Of a DNA stretch of 64,000 nt, positions 56,001 through 63,644 are shown in pieces (the first letter of the stretch is position 1; the number at the start of each line of letters is the position of its first letter). The position numbers and the translations under genes are program-made. The notes under the pieces are model-generated. The model was not told where the DNA came from, ran no database searches, and saw nothing but the letters and a program-made list of their open reading frames with translations. Source of the stretch: JBKEDC01 sp047975205 (GTDB lineage Bacteria > Bacteroidota > Bacteroidia > Bacteroidales > Prolixibacteraceae); the NCBI GenBank assembly GCA_047975205.1, contig JBKEDC010000005.1, forward strand, positions 62,001 to 126,000, written 5' to 3'.

Positions 56001-56190
56001 GGCGCTAAGTGTGGGCGAAGGGTCGGAAATGTGGGCACCTATGGGTATTGCTGTAATTGGAGGATTATTATTCTCAACTTTGGTAACACTCATTATTGTT
56101 CCGGTTGTTTATGTGCTGATGACTAGAAAAGGCGATCGAGATAAGAAAAAACTTGTTTACTCGAAGTTTAATTTCTTAGATAAAAAATAA
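53062..56190 (+). CDS. RND multidrug efflux permease (HAE1, AcrB-like)
   Basis: A full-length 1042-residue AcrB-type permease with 12 predicted membrane helices and two periplasmic porter loops. Seen motifs: N-terminal PVTTIMVFLAVIVFGIYSLK; the TM4 proton-relay Asp pair in IGMVVDDAIVVLENIIKHIE; FIFALLFVILVVLLFLG (TM2); and TM10 relay Lys in GIVVKNGIVMIDFLNLLRER. It is the hydrophobic/amphiphilic exporter type, not the heavy-metal type, whose TM4 motif differs. It moves substrates out by proton antiport through the TolC channel. Its 3' end is followed by a small stem-loop and a PII-like gene. Confidence 0.97.
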   Translation: MAIYSTAVKKPVTTIMVFLAVIVFGIYSLKYLPIDMYPEVDPPYVTVMTVYAGANAEEIETNVTRLIEDGLNTVDDLEEITSTSEDNLSVVSLEFDWDVDLTEAMNNVRDALDPIKDELPDDCDNPLLFRFSTSSMPILFFAVSAEESFDGLEKILDEKLINELNRVNGVGSLSILGAPGRRIYVDCDPQKLEAYDVTIEQVGGVISAENLNMPSGHIKMGNFDYQLRIEGEFIESDVIENLVVSRSQGKTIRIKDVAEVRDKPREVEMINRFEGNSGMRLMVMKQSGANTVRVANDIKKRMEEVKNDLPKDIKFYTLYDSSDDIMSSIKNLSQTFIFALLFVILVVLLFLGRWRATFIIVLTIPISLIVAFIYLYVSGNSINIISLSSLSIAIGMVVDDAIVVLENIIKHIERGSSPREAAIYATKEVWLSVIATTLVVVAVFFPLTLVGGQTGVFFKQLGWIVTITVVTSTLAALTLTPMLSSKMLRLREKIAGKESFYDRTIIKALDKLDDGYGRVVRWSIYHKKIIIPAAILLFIGTMMLSNNLKFENMPEQDLGSMTINYEMQTGTRVEESAEVATTIEDFLHEELGDDLIMAYTSAGSDDEGGVSSLFGETGTHVVEMRLKITEVTERDRSVWEMADAIRNRMAEIPEIVSYSVSTASQSMGSSTSVDVEIYGYDFQTTTTFANDVAKRLKKIKGAGDVQISREREKPQLQVVFDQDKLAEYGLTTATASKAVNYAISGLTASQFREDGDEYDIVVRYDDAHRSSKDDISNIMIQSPISGKLVKVKELGSVEEYWATPTIERKSRQRIVTVSATPSQGMALSELAEAIDAEVAKLDRPSGVAVNIGGAYEDMQENNADLGLLFIIIIILVYIVMASQFESLKMPLIIMLSILFSFSGVVLALYITDTTASMVAILGAILLVGIVVKNGIVMIDFLNLLRERGVPLHEATVEACKSRLRPILMTAMTTVLGMLPMALSVGEGSEMWAPMGIAVIGGLLFSTLVTLIIVPVVYVLMTRKGDRDKKKLVYSKFNFLDKK

Positions 56191-56200
56191 ATGAAAATAC

Positions 56201-56223
56201 TATCCGTACTTTTGGTACGGATA
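56201..56223 (+). other. Stem-loop between the RND permease and PII-like genes
   Basis: A perfect 9-bp stem (TATCCGTAC / GTACGGATA, loop TTTTG) 10 bases after the permease stop codon. It is followed by A-rich sequence, not a T-run, so it is more likely an RNA processing or stability element than a terminator. It may set lower expression of the downstream gene. Confidence 0.55.
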
Positions 56224-56239
56224 TCATAAAAAAAGAAAA

Positions 56240-56533
56240 ATGAAATCAGTATTCATTGTATATAATCAAGCTAATACAGAACGAGTAGAGTTTATGCTCG
56301 ACAGGTTAGGCATTCGAGGTTTCACCATGTGGGATGATGTGAAAGGACGAGGAACAGAAAAAGGAGAACCTAGAATGGGATCACACACTTGGCCTGAAAT
56401 GAATTCGGCAATAATGACTATTATTGATGATGAACAAGTAGAATTGCTGCTTGATGCTGTGCAAAAGCTTGACAACATTAATAAAGAAGTAGGAGTGAAA
56501 GCTTTTGTTTGGGATATTCTGCAAATGGTGTAG
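56240..56533 (+). CDS. PII-like (GlnB-fold) small protein coupled to the efflux operon
   Basis: A 97-residue protein with beta-alpha-beta layout of PII/PII-like proteins: MKSVFIVYNQANTERVEFML (strand 1 and helix 1), LGIRGFTMWDDVKGRG (strand 2), a loop with MGSHTWPEMN at the place of the PII T-loop, SAIMTIIDDEQVELLLDAVQ (strand 3, helix 2) and VGVKAFVWDI (last strand). The uridylylated Tyr and Q-loop signature of true GlnB are absent, so it should be a PII-like protein with another ligand. It lies 50 bases downstream of the RND permease, on the same strand and before a terminator, so it probably belongs to the same transcript and may regulate or sense for the pump. The ligand is unknown. Confidence 0.78.
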   Translation: MKSVFIVYNQANTERVEFMLDRLGIRGFTMWDDVKGRGTEKGEPRMGSHTWPEMNSAIMTIIDDEQVELLLDAVQKLDNINKEVGVKAFVWDILQMV

Positions 56534-56555
56534 CTGACACTGTAAATTTAATCTT

Positions 56556-56592
56556 AGAGGTTTGGTACTTTGTGTATCAAACCTCTTTTTTT
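56556..56592 (+). terminator. Terminator of the efflux operon
   Basis: A 13-bp stem (AGAGGTTTGGTAC / GTATCAAACCTCT, one G-T pair, loop TTTGT) followed by seven T, 22 bases after the PII-like stop codon. Confidence 0.9.
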
Positions 56593-56736
56593 ATTCCAAG
56601 CCGGTCATTTTCATCAAATAGATTTCTGCCATACCAGTAAAAATGGTACAACAAACCGTAATGTGTATAATAATCATCACGAATGCTATATGGAAATTTG
56701 TTGCGTAAAAATGATATGCAAGAAATTGAAAGAGTT

Positions 56737-57723
56737 ATGGAAACAAGAAAATTAGGAAACCAAGGATTGGAAGTATCAAAATTAGGTTTCGGATGTATGG
56801 GGATAAGCTTCTCATATGGAGCAGTAATGAATGACAGCGATGCCATTAAGCTAATTAGAACAGCACACGAAAAAGGAATAAATTTCTTTGATACGGCTGA
56901 AGTTTACGGGCCTTACATCAATGAAGAAGTAGTAGGAAAAGCTTTGGCTCCAATCAGAGATGAAGTAGTAATTGCCACTAAATTTGGATTTGACATCCAA
57001 GAAGGAAAGACGTTGGGGTTGAATAGTAAACCTGAGCATATTCGCAAAGTAGTGGATGGTTCACTAAAACGACTGAATGTTGAAACTATTGATTTGTTAT
57101 ATCAGCATCGAGTTGACCCGAATGTGCCCATTGAAGAGGTAGCAGGAACAGTTAAAGAGTTAATTCAAGAGGGTAAAGTGAAATATTTTGGAATGTCAGA
57201 ATCCGGAATTGATAATATTCGAAAAGCACATAGTATTCAGCCACTTTCAGCTTTGCAAAGTGAATATTCTTTGTGGTGGAGAGAGCCTGAGGACAGAATT
57301 TTTTCCATACTTGAAGAATTGGGTATTGGTTTCGTGCCTTTTAGTCCGTTAGGTAGAGGTTTTCTTGCTGGGAGATTTAGTGAACATACAAAATTAGATA
57401 GCGGCGACTTTCGTAATTCATTGCCTCGCTTTTTTCAAGAAAATAGAAAAGCAAATCTAATATTTGTTGATTTCGTGAAAAAAATAGCTGCAAAGAAAAA
57501 TGCGACTCCGGCGCAAATAGCCTTAGCATGGGTGAGTTCTCAAAAACCTTGGATAGTTCCTATACCTGGAACTACAAACATGCATCGCTTGGAAGAAAAC
57601 ATTCAATCAACTTCACTTGAATTCACAAGAGAAGAATTGGCCGAAATGCGAATAGAACTATCTAAATTGCAAGCTTGCGGAGAACGCTATTCCGAAGCCA
57701 ACCAAAAAATGATTAATAGATAA
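56737..57723 (+). CDS. Aldo/keto reductase
   Basis: A 328-residue aldo/keto reductase. I start at the ATG at 56737 (METRKLGNQGLEVSKLGFGC), which matches the family N terminus; in-frame ATGs at 56716 and 56683 would add 7 or 18 unrelated residues. The catalytic tetrad is visible: Asp and Tyr in FFDTAEVYGPYINEE, Lys in VIATKFGFD, His in LLYQHRVDPNVP. NADPH-binding segments near the end include VPIPGTTNMHRLEEN. It belongs to the YghZ/AKR13-like group acting on small aldehydes. The CMD gene follows after 3 bases, suggesting one oxidative-stress or detoxification unit. Confidence 0.94.
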   Translation: METRKLGNQGLEVSKLGFGCMGISFSYGAVMNDSDAIKLIRTAHEKGINFFDTAEVYGPYINEEVVGKALAPIRDEVVIATKFGFDIQEGKTLGLNSKPEHIRKVVDGSLKRLNVETIDLLYQHRVDPNVPIEEVAGTVKELIQEGKVKYFGMSESGIDNIRKAHSIQPLSALQSEYSLWWREPEDRIFSILEELGIGFVPFSPLGRGFLAGRFSEHTKLDSGDFRNSLPRFFQENRKANLIFVDFVKKIAAKKNATPAQIALAWVSSQKPWIVPIPGTTNMHRLEENIQSTSLEFTREELAEMRIELSKLQACGERYSEANQKMINR

Positions 57724-57726
57724 GAT

Positions 57727-58390
57727 ATGGTGGAACAAACAAGATATGAGAGAGGCCTAGAAAAGCTTAAAGAGATAGATGGAGAGGCCGGAGAGAAAGT
57801 GATAGACAGCCTAAATGATATTTCTCCTGATGCATATTAATGGAGCTTTAAATACAGGATGTACGGTGAATGAAGTAAAAGAAATAATCTTACAGATGTC
57901 CGCCTATGCCGGCTTTCCTGCTTGTATAAATGGAGTGAATACCTTGAAAGATGTATTAGAAGAACGGAAGACCCTTAATATCTGCGATAAAGAAGGAAAG
58001 ATGACAGATGTAGATGAGGACGCAAATCGTTTGCAGGTTGGAAAACAAGAACTATCCGGCATAGATCGACATGCTATCGAACAATTAGAACATTCATATG
58101 CTGACTTTTCGCCTGAGCTTATGAAGTTTACTATTGAATATGCCTATGGCGATATTTTTTCAAGAAGTAATCTAAGTAAAAAACATCGGCAAATAGCAAC
58201 AATTGCAGCTTTAACGGCTTTGGGGAGATTGCCGCAACTTCAGTTCCACATCAATGCAGGTATAAATGTAGGACTGACGAAAGAGAATATCGAAAATATT
58301 ATATTGCTAATGAGTGTATATTCCGGTTTCCCATCTGCAATTAATGGTATGAACGTTTTGAAAGATGTCATTATAGTACGAAAAAAATAA
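57727..58390 (+). pseudogene. Two-domain carboxymuconolactone decarboxylase-like gene with internal deletion
   Basis: The first 37 codons (57727-57840, MVEQTRYERGLEKLKEIDGE then KVIDSLNDISPDAY) are the start of a CMD/AhpD-like domain and run into TAA. From about 57825 another frame continues as HINGALNTGCTVNEVKEIIL, the second part of the same domain, and then a complete second domain (SGIDRHAIEQLEHSYADFSP, later EYAYGDIFSRSNLSKKHRQI, HINAGINVGLTKENIENII). Comparing the two domains, about 43 residues between 'SP[DE]' and 'HIN' are missing from domain 1 and the reading frame changes there. This is an out-of-frame deletion. A piece starting at 57815 could still be translated and would contain an intact second domain. 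CMD proteins are often peroxidase-like or decarboxylases. Confidence 0.82.
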
Positions 58391-58482
58391 TGAAACCAAC
58401 CTGTAAGGGCTGTCTTAGAGTAGCCTATGGATTAATAATATACTCAATTGGAGCTATATCTATGTTTTTTGAGAAGTTTTAA
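58390..58482 (+). CDS. Possible 30-residue membrane peptide
   Basis: An ATG overlapping the preceding stop codon (TAATG) opens a 30-codon frame: MKPTCKGCLRVAYGLIIYSI, then a hydrophobic end with FFEKF. A Cys-x2-Cys motif precedes one membrane-length hydrophobic stretch. Coupling to the preceding gene and this organisation suggest that it may be real, but it is short and I know no family for it; it could also be a truncated remnant. Confidence 0.35.
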   Translation: MKPTCKGCLRVAYGLIIYSIGAISMFFEKF

Positions 58483-58530
58483 AACCCACAAAGAAATTCA
58501 ATAGTACTGAATCAAACCGATAGTTGTAAT

Positions 58531-58565
58531 AAAAAAAAGCTGTTAGAACTTCTAACAGCTTTTTT
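58531..58565 (-). terminator. Terminator downstream of tRNA-Trp
   Basis: GCTGTTAGAA and its exact inverse (58539-58548 and 58550-58559), flanked by A-runs and T-runs, ending right at the 3' end of the tRNA on the minus strand. The symmetric tails allow it to act in both directions. Confidence 0.85.
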
Positions 58566-58566
58566 G

Positions 58567-58639
58567 CACGGGAGGAGAGACTCGAACTCCCGACACCTGG
58601 TTTTGGAGACCAGTGCTCTACCAACTGAGCTACACCCGT
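58567..58639 (-). tRNA. tRNA-Trp (CCA anticodon)
   Basis: Read on the minus strand, this 73-base tRNA has the D-arm GTAGCTCAGTTGGTAGAGC, an anticodon arm CTGGTCTCCAAAACCAG with anticodon CCA, T-loop TTCGAGT in a stem with one G-U pair, and discriminator G. The acceptor stem ACGGGTG/CTCCCGT has one T-T mismatch at the sixth pair. The 3' CCA is not encoded and must be added after transcription. It is a single tRNA gene. Confidence 0.95.
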
Positions 58640-58782
58640 TCGTGTAATGCGATGCAAATATAGCACCTTATTTTATTTTATCAAATTTTCAGCTAAAAAG
58701 GCATAGAAAAAGATTTGCTGATCAGTTGATTTTACCCCCATTTAGTTCAGCATTAATAGTCATAAGTAATTGGTTTCATGTG

Positions 58783-61700
58783 CTATCTGTTTATCTCTTT
58801 TTTATTTTTCTTCCAACGAAAGATATTTTTAATTTTTTGCCAAAATTCTTTCCAAGTATTAAAATCTTCTTGATAGCTAAAACCAACACCTTGCTTATAT
58901 GGAGATGTTTCGTAAATAATATTATTATTTGAATGATTATAAGCCTTCAATTGTAGCTTTCCGTTCTTACTCAATGCAACCAGAATATCAAAATCACCTA
59001 CGAAAGCACTGTTGTTATTGGTATTTGTCGATCCTGTTGTGTTTACATTGTTGCTGATATTTCCATTTATGGTAACCCGGTTATTGAATAACTGTGTACT
59101 CAGAGCCAATTCTACCTCATCATCGGTAATATCATTTCCCGGACGATAGTTTATTCCTAAATCAAAGTTATCAGAGATGGCAGAAAGCCAATTTGAGAGT
59201 TGATTAGAGAGTAGCTCACTCGTAGTTGTGCCCATGAAAGAAGTTCCCATACCGGAGTAAGAACCTTGCAAATATTCCGGAGTGTAGAAGTTCCCCATGA
59301 CCAGCAACGAAAGCATTTGCCTATTCATGTCTTCTTCAGTACTCATATATTGTTTCAATTCATCTTGAATTCGATCTTCAACGGTAGGAAACTTTATATC
59401 AAAGCTGATATTCGGATTACTTAGTTGGTCTTTTAATATAATGTAACAATCAACCGGTACTCGCTGTGTGAAATCATATCCGGAATAGTTATCTGTAATC
59501 AAGTCACTCAGCGGAGCCTTAAGCGTATATATGGCCTTAATATCCAGATTTGCAGCCAGCGGATTTCCTGACCATTGAATAGTACTTCCCTGTTCAATGC
59601 TGAATCGCTTGTTGAATATATTTTGAAGTGTAAACAGATAATCACCCCAAGTGGCTTCGAACTTTCCAAACATTCCGATATTAAAATCCTGGTCGATGTT
59701 GACCTGTAAATTTCCTTTTCCTCGTGCTTGAATAACATCGCCGACCTTAGAATTGAATATTAATTTGAATTTAGCATCGGGAGTAACGGTGAAGTTAAAC
59801 TTCATGTCAAGTTGACTTTTTGTCTGGACAGAGGAAATTAGATTATTGAAGTTAAGAGTTGAATCGGCTGTGTTATGATTAACAAAGCTCAGGAAATTAT
59901 AAACCTCAGCTTTCTCATCGCTCATAGGAGCAAAATTGATATCAGTATTTGCTAGTGTTGTTGCAGAACCGGTTATGGCTACTTGTGTGCCTATCCCCGT
60001 AATTCGGATGTTTCCTCTTCCGTAGGCTTTCCCGAAAAATTGTTCGTTATCTGCCGATGTTGTGTTTATAATCATTAGATCGTTAGAAAGCATACTCAGA
60101 TTATACACCATATGATTAAAATTAGTATGCTTTAGCGAACCATTTATAGCACCACTGTGATTCTCATCATCGTAAATTTTGATTTTATCAAATATGATGG
60201 AATCTTGACGAAACTTCACCGTATCGTTAAAATGATAATTCACGTTGAGTGCATTAAGTGCAAGCTGAGCTTGGTCGGCTACAAGATCTCCGTCGATGAG
60301 TATTTTGCTTTTTTTACCATGAAAAACTACATGTCCGGAGGCATATCCCTTGATGTTCTTGAATATGCTGCTTAACAATGGTGATAGGAAGTTTAATGAT
60401 ATTTTATCGGCATTGGCTGCAATGTGAAGACTATCTGCCGAAGGCTCAAAATATCCGGTAGCTTGAAGATTACCTTGTGGCTGTTCAATATCTAAATGAG
60501 CATTGATAGCTTCTTTTGCTTTATTCCAATTACTTTCCAGTTTGATGTTACCTAAGTCTTCATGGTTATACATTAAATCATCGATATGGAAGTTCCCAAC
60601 GATATGCATATTGGAAAGCAGACTATACAAGTTTAATTCTCCATTCATAGTTCCATCAAATCGGTGTCTTTGAGGGAGGAATGGGTTTATGTTTTTTAAA
60701 TCAATATTGGTGAGCTTCAGCTGAATGGAATCATTGCTTTGCTTCGAAGCAATTCCATTGATATACATAGACTGAAAGCTGTTGTTAATCATGAAATTGT
60801 TTATGCTGATCGATTTAGAATGGTGAAAAATAATATTCGACGGGCTCACTTGCCAAAGGATATCATTTAAACGAAAGTTTGAACGATGATTAGCGAGAAT
60901 GATAGTACTGTCAGCGTGAAAATCGATTTGATTAACTAATGTGCCGAAGTTCTCATTATCTACATCACTATGCCAACTTAATTGGTTACTGATTGTATTA
61001 TCAATGAGATCTGAATTCAAATCAATTCGGAATGGATTTTCATTTCTTCCGACATAAGCTTCATTAATTCCCAACTTCAACCTTATTTTATTTGAAGTTT
61101 TTACATTCAACTCCGTATTATGTAATAGGATTGTCGGTGTGATTATGCTACTAATTTGCCCATTTATAAATACATCTTTTTTATGCTCATTTATGCTTCC
61201 GACAACATATCCACTATCTACGACAAGAGAGGGGAGAAATGTGTGTAGAATGGGTTGCAGGTTTTTTATTCGCAACTCGAAGTCGAAATCGTTATTGGTT
61301 TTCTCTTCCTCATGATAGCCGGCAATATGAGGTAAATAATAATGCAATATGTTTCGAAATGTTTTATATAGCTCAGAATAATTGTATTTACCATTCATTT
61401 GATAGTCAGCATAATTGGATTTCAATCTTAGCTTCTTTGTTGAATCGACAGAACTTTGCACGCTGATACTGTCAATATGGAGTGTATCGTATTCTGTAAT
61501 GAAATACCCGGAGGGTAAATTGACTTCTCCAAACAGATGAGCAAAATCTTCTCCGCTGAAATTAGCATTCATGTTAAGTGCCATTTCAGCTCGGGTATAT
61601 CTACTCATAAAGTTGAGCTCTTTCAAATTGGCATCATCAAGTTTCAGATTGAAAATAAAATTCGGATTTTTAGGATTCGCATTAGCTAAACCATCAAATT

Positions 61701-63183
61701 TTAATTTTATATTCTTATCATTCACTGCAATCTTTCCTTCAAACAATTTAGGTTTGATTAATCCATTAAGATTAATGTTTTGATAACAGTAGTTATTGAA
61801 TGTAAGCGAGTCGAGCCTGCCTTCAACCTGAGCTTGAATAAACTTATTTTTATTGCTCAGTATGCCATTAACCTGCCCTTTGAAGTTAGTAGAGCCTAAT
61901 CGTTTATTTTGTAGCAGTTCACCTAATTGAAAATTATCGGCTATGAGCTTTCCTTTTGCTTTAATGTTGCTGTTTGTGGAGGGAGAAAAGGAAAGGTTGC
62001 CTTCGAGCCGGCCATAATTGGTTTCAAACACTCCTTTAGCTAGGAAATCTTTGGCAGAACCTTTAAAGCTACCATCATATTTAATGATGCCGACACCATG
62101 GAGGATTCTATTTAAGAAATCGTTTTGACTAACGAATTTCGACTGCATAATCTCATTTAGGTCATCGAGTTCTAATGAAGATTTTCGTAATATCAGGCTG
62201 TATTCTGATTGTTTGAAATTAGGCAATCCATAGGCATAAAAATCACAATTGATAGAGGTCTCTTTTCCCCGTTGGACATGTATATTTTTACCATGAATGC
62301 TATCTAACCGACCGCTTATATTACCGCTAAGCTTGAGATATCCTCCCGGATGTTGAATGACAGGAAAGAAGTGAGCAAGGTCTGCCATACTGATTTGGGT
62401 AGTTCCCAAACTTAAATCGATATTAGCTTGGGTTATTTTCTCGCCGGCAGTCAGATGCGATTGATCGATAGTGAGATTTAAATCTTTGATAAACGATTTA
62501 TCCGTAGCAATATTAAAATTAGCTATTTGCAACACCTTATCTTTTTCGGAGAAGCAAGCACTCATATCATTAATTTTGAAATCATCATCTTGAGATACTT
62601 TAAGCCCGCTAATCTCAAAATAGAGCGAATCCGGATTTAGCACAAATTGCTGAGCTTCAAATTGAATATCTTGAAGCTTTATTTCTTGCCTGTTTTTATC
62701 ATTCTCATTATGATGCTTAATAAATACATTATTCAATTCAAAATTCTGACAACTAATACTCCACAGGAAGGGATTTTTCGCATCTTTTTTGCGAAAGCTG
62801 TTGAGAATGAAACTGAAATTTGATTCTCTATTGACATCTAGTTTAGAATTTATTTGGCATCCGGAAAGCAGTATGGACTCTAACCCCACTTCCTTTTTAT
62901 TGATGTTCACATAATCGATAGTAGCGATGAGTTCATCAACATATAGTAGCGTATCGTTTTCTTGATCATTTATTCGAACACCTTCTAAATGCAATTTGTC
63001 GAAGAATGAAAATGCTACTTTATTAATAGATACCTCTGTATTTAGTCTGGAGCTTAACTTTTCTGTGAACTGTTTGATTAACCAAGTTTGCACACCACTA
63101 AAATGCAAAAGCACATAGAGTGTAAAAAGTAGAGCTAAAATGACTCCGCCTATTCGGGTTATTATTTTTATAAAAGTTTTTAT
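58783..63183 (-). CDS. TamB-like translocation/assembly protein (AsmA/DUF490 type), unusual start codon
   Basis: A giant envelope protein of about 1466 residues. The C-terminal ~400 residues match the TamB domain: INFAPMSDEKAEVYNFLSFV, GRGNIRITGIGTQVAITGSA, FGKFEATWGDYLFTLQNIFN, NPNISFDIKFPTVEDRIQDE and SDNFDLGINYRPGNDIT. The rest is beta-helix-like with AsmA-type repeats, as expected for a periplasm-spanning lipid or protein bridge. The nearest ordinary start codon is GTG at 63114, but it cuts the signal anchor. Upstream in frame lies a charged, hydrophobic N terminus, KTFIKIITRIGGVILALLFT, beginning with ATA at 63181-63183 where ATG would be expected. I annotate from that codon. Either ATA is used or this gene has lost its start. 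Confidence 0.85.
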   Translation of the reverse strand: MKTFIKIITRIGGVILALLFTLYVLLHFSGVQTWLIKQFTEKLSSRLNTEVSINKVAFSFFDKLHLEGVRINDQENDTLLYVDELIATIDYVNINKKEVGLESILLSGCQINSKLDVNRESNFSFILNSFRKKDAKNPFLWSISCQNFELNNVFIKHHNENDKNRQEIKLQDIQFEAQQFVLNPDSLYFEISGLKVSQDDDFKINDMSACFSEKDKVLQIANFNIATDKSFIKDLNLTIDQSHLTAGEKITQANIDLSLGTTQISMADLAHFFPVIQHPGGYLKLSGNISGRLDSIHGKNIHVQRGKETSINCDFYAYGLPNFKQSEYSLILRKSSLELDDLNEIMQSKFVSQNDFLNRILHGVGIIKYDGSFKGSAKDFLAKGVFETNYGRLEGNLSFSPSTNSNIKAKGKLIADNFQLGELLQNKRLGSTNFKGQVNGILSNKNKFIQAQVEGRLDSLTFNNYCYQNINLNGLIKPKLFEGKIAVNDKNIKLKFDGLANANPKNPNFIFNLKLDDANLKELNFMSRYTRAEMALNMNANFSGEDFAHLFGEVNLPSGYFITEYDTLHIDSISVQSSVDSTKKLRLKSNYADYQMNGKYNYSELYKTFRNILHYYLPHIAGYHEEEKTNNDFDFELRIKNLQPILHTFLPSLVVDSGYVVGSINEHKKDVFINGQISSIITPTILLHNTELNVKTSNKIRLKLGINEAYVGRNENPFRIDLNSDLIDNTISNQLSWHSDVDNENFGTLVNQIDFHADSTIILANHRSNFRLNDILWQVSPSNIIFHHSKSISINNFMINNSFQSMYINGIASKQSNDSIQLKLTNIDLKNINPFLPQRHRFDGTMNGELNLYSLLSNMHIVGNFHIDDLMYNHEDLGNIKLESNWNKAKEAINAHLDIEQPQGNLQATGYFEPSADSLHIAANADKISLNFLSPLLSSIFKNIKGYASGHVVFHGKKSKILIDGDLVADQAQLALNALNVNYHFNDTVKFRQDSIIFDKIKIYDDENHSGAINGSLKHTNFNHMVYNLSMLSNDLMIINTTSADNEQFFGKAYGRGNIRITGIGTQVAITGSATTLANTDINFAPMSDEKAEVYNFLSFVNHNTADSTLNFNNLISSVQTKSQLDMKFNFTVTPDAKFKLIFNSKVGDVIQARGKGNLQVNIDQDFNIGMFGKFEATWGDYLFTLQNIFNKRFSIEQGSTIQWSGNPLAANLDIKAIYTLKAPLSDLITDNYSGYDFTQRVPVDCYIILKDQLSNPNISFDIKFPTVEDRIQDELKQYMSTEEDMNRQMLSLLVMGNFYTPEYLQGSYSGMGTSFMGTTTSELLSNQLSNWLSAISDNFDLGINYRPGNDITDDEVELALSTQLFNNRVTINGNISNNVNTTGSTNTNNNSAFVGDFDILVALSKNGKLQLKAYNHSNNNIIYETSPYKQGVGFSYQEDFNTWKEFWQKIKNIFRWKKNKKEINR

Positions 63184-63200
63184 AAGGCTAAATCTTTGTA

Positions 63201-63208
63201 CAAAAATA
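63201..63208 (-). promoter_or_regulatory. -7 box upstream of the TamB-like gene
   Basis: On the minus strand TATTTTTG, matching TAnnTTTG, 17 bases before the presumed ATA start. It fits initiation at 63183 better than at GTG 63114. Confidence 0.45.
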
Positions 63209-63605
63209 TAATTGAAAAGTATATCACCATGAGTGTATGTTGTTTTTCTTATGAAAAATAGACAAAAAAATGATTATATATTTTATTTCTGAAAGATATA
63301 AAGTTCGAAAAACACTTTCTATACCCTATTCTCAAAATAATATGACTACACAAATATATTTTTCATCTATTTATCATCATAGAATACACACAACTAGCGT
63401 TTTTTGTTGCTATATGTAAAAAAATATGAGCAGTAAAAATACTTTTTATGACATTAATAAGAAAATATAGCTATTAGAATCTATAGAAAGGAGGATCAGA
63501 TTTTATTGTATGTTACTATAAATCAAAGCTATAATATTTATTTTTCTATTAATTTTTATTTCTAGAAATTTATTCCGCTCTATTCTGTTTGTATTTTGAA
63601 ATATT
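63209..63605. other. Divergent AT-rich region between the TamB-like and GH3 genes
   Basis: About 400 very AT-rich bases with no gene or RNA. It should carry the promoters for both flanking genes. Confidence 0.4.
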
Positions 63606-63613
63606 TATATTTG
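63606..63613 (+). promoter_or_regulatory. -7 box upstream of the GH3 gene
   Basis: TATATTTG matches TAnnTTTG; the closest TTTG upstream (63588-63591) is nearer than usual. Transcription would start near 63620, about 25 bases before the ATG. Confidence 0.5.
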
Positions 63614-63644
63614 TGGAAAATAAATTAATTTGATAACACAGCAT

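Noticed and set aside
55401..56093. Long minus-strand frame of 230 codons inside the RND permease gene
   Set aside because: It is fully antisense to a strongly conserved AcrB-type gene and has no recognisable domain.
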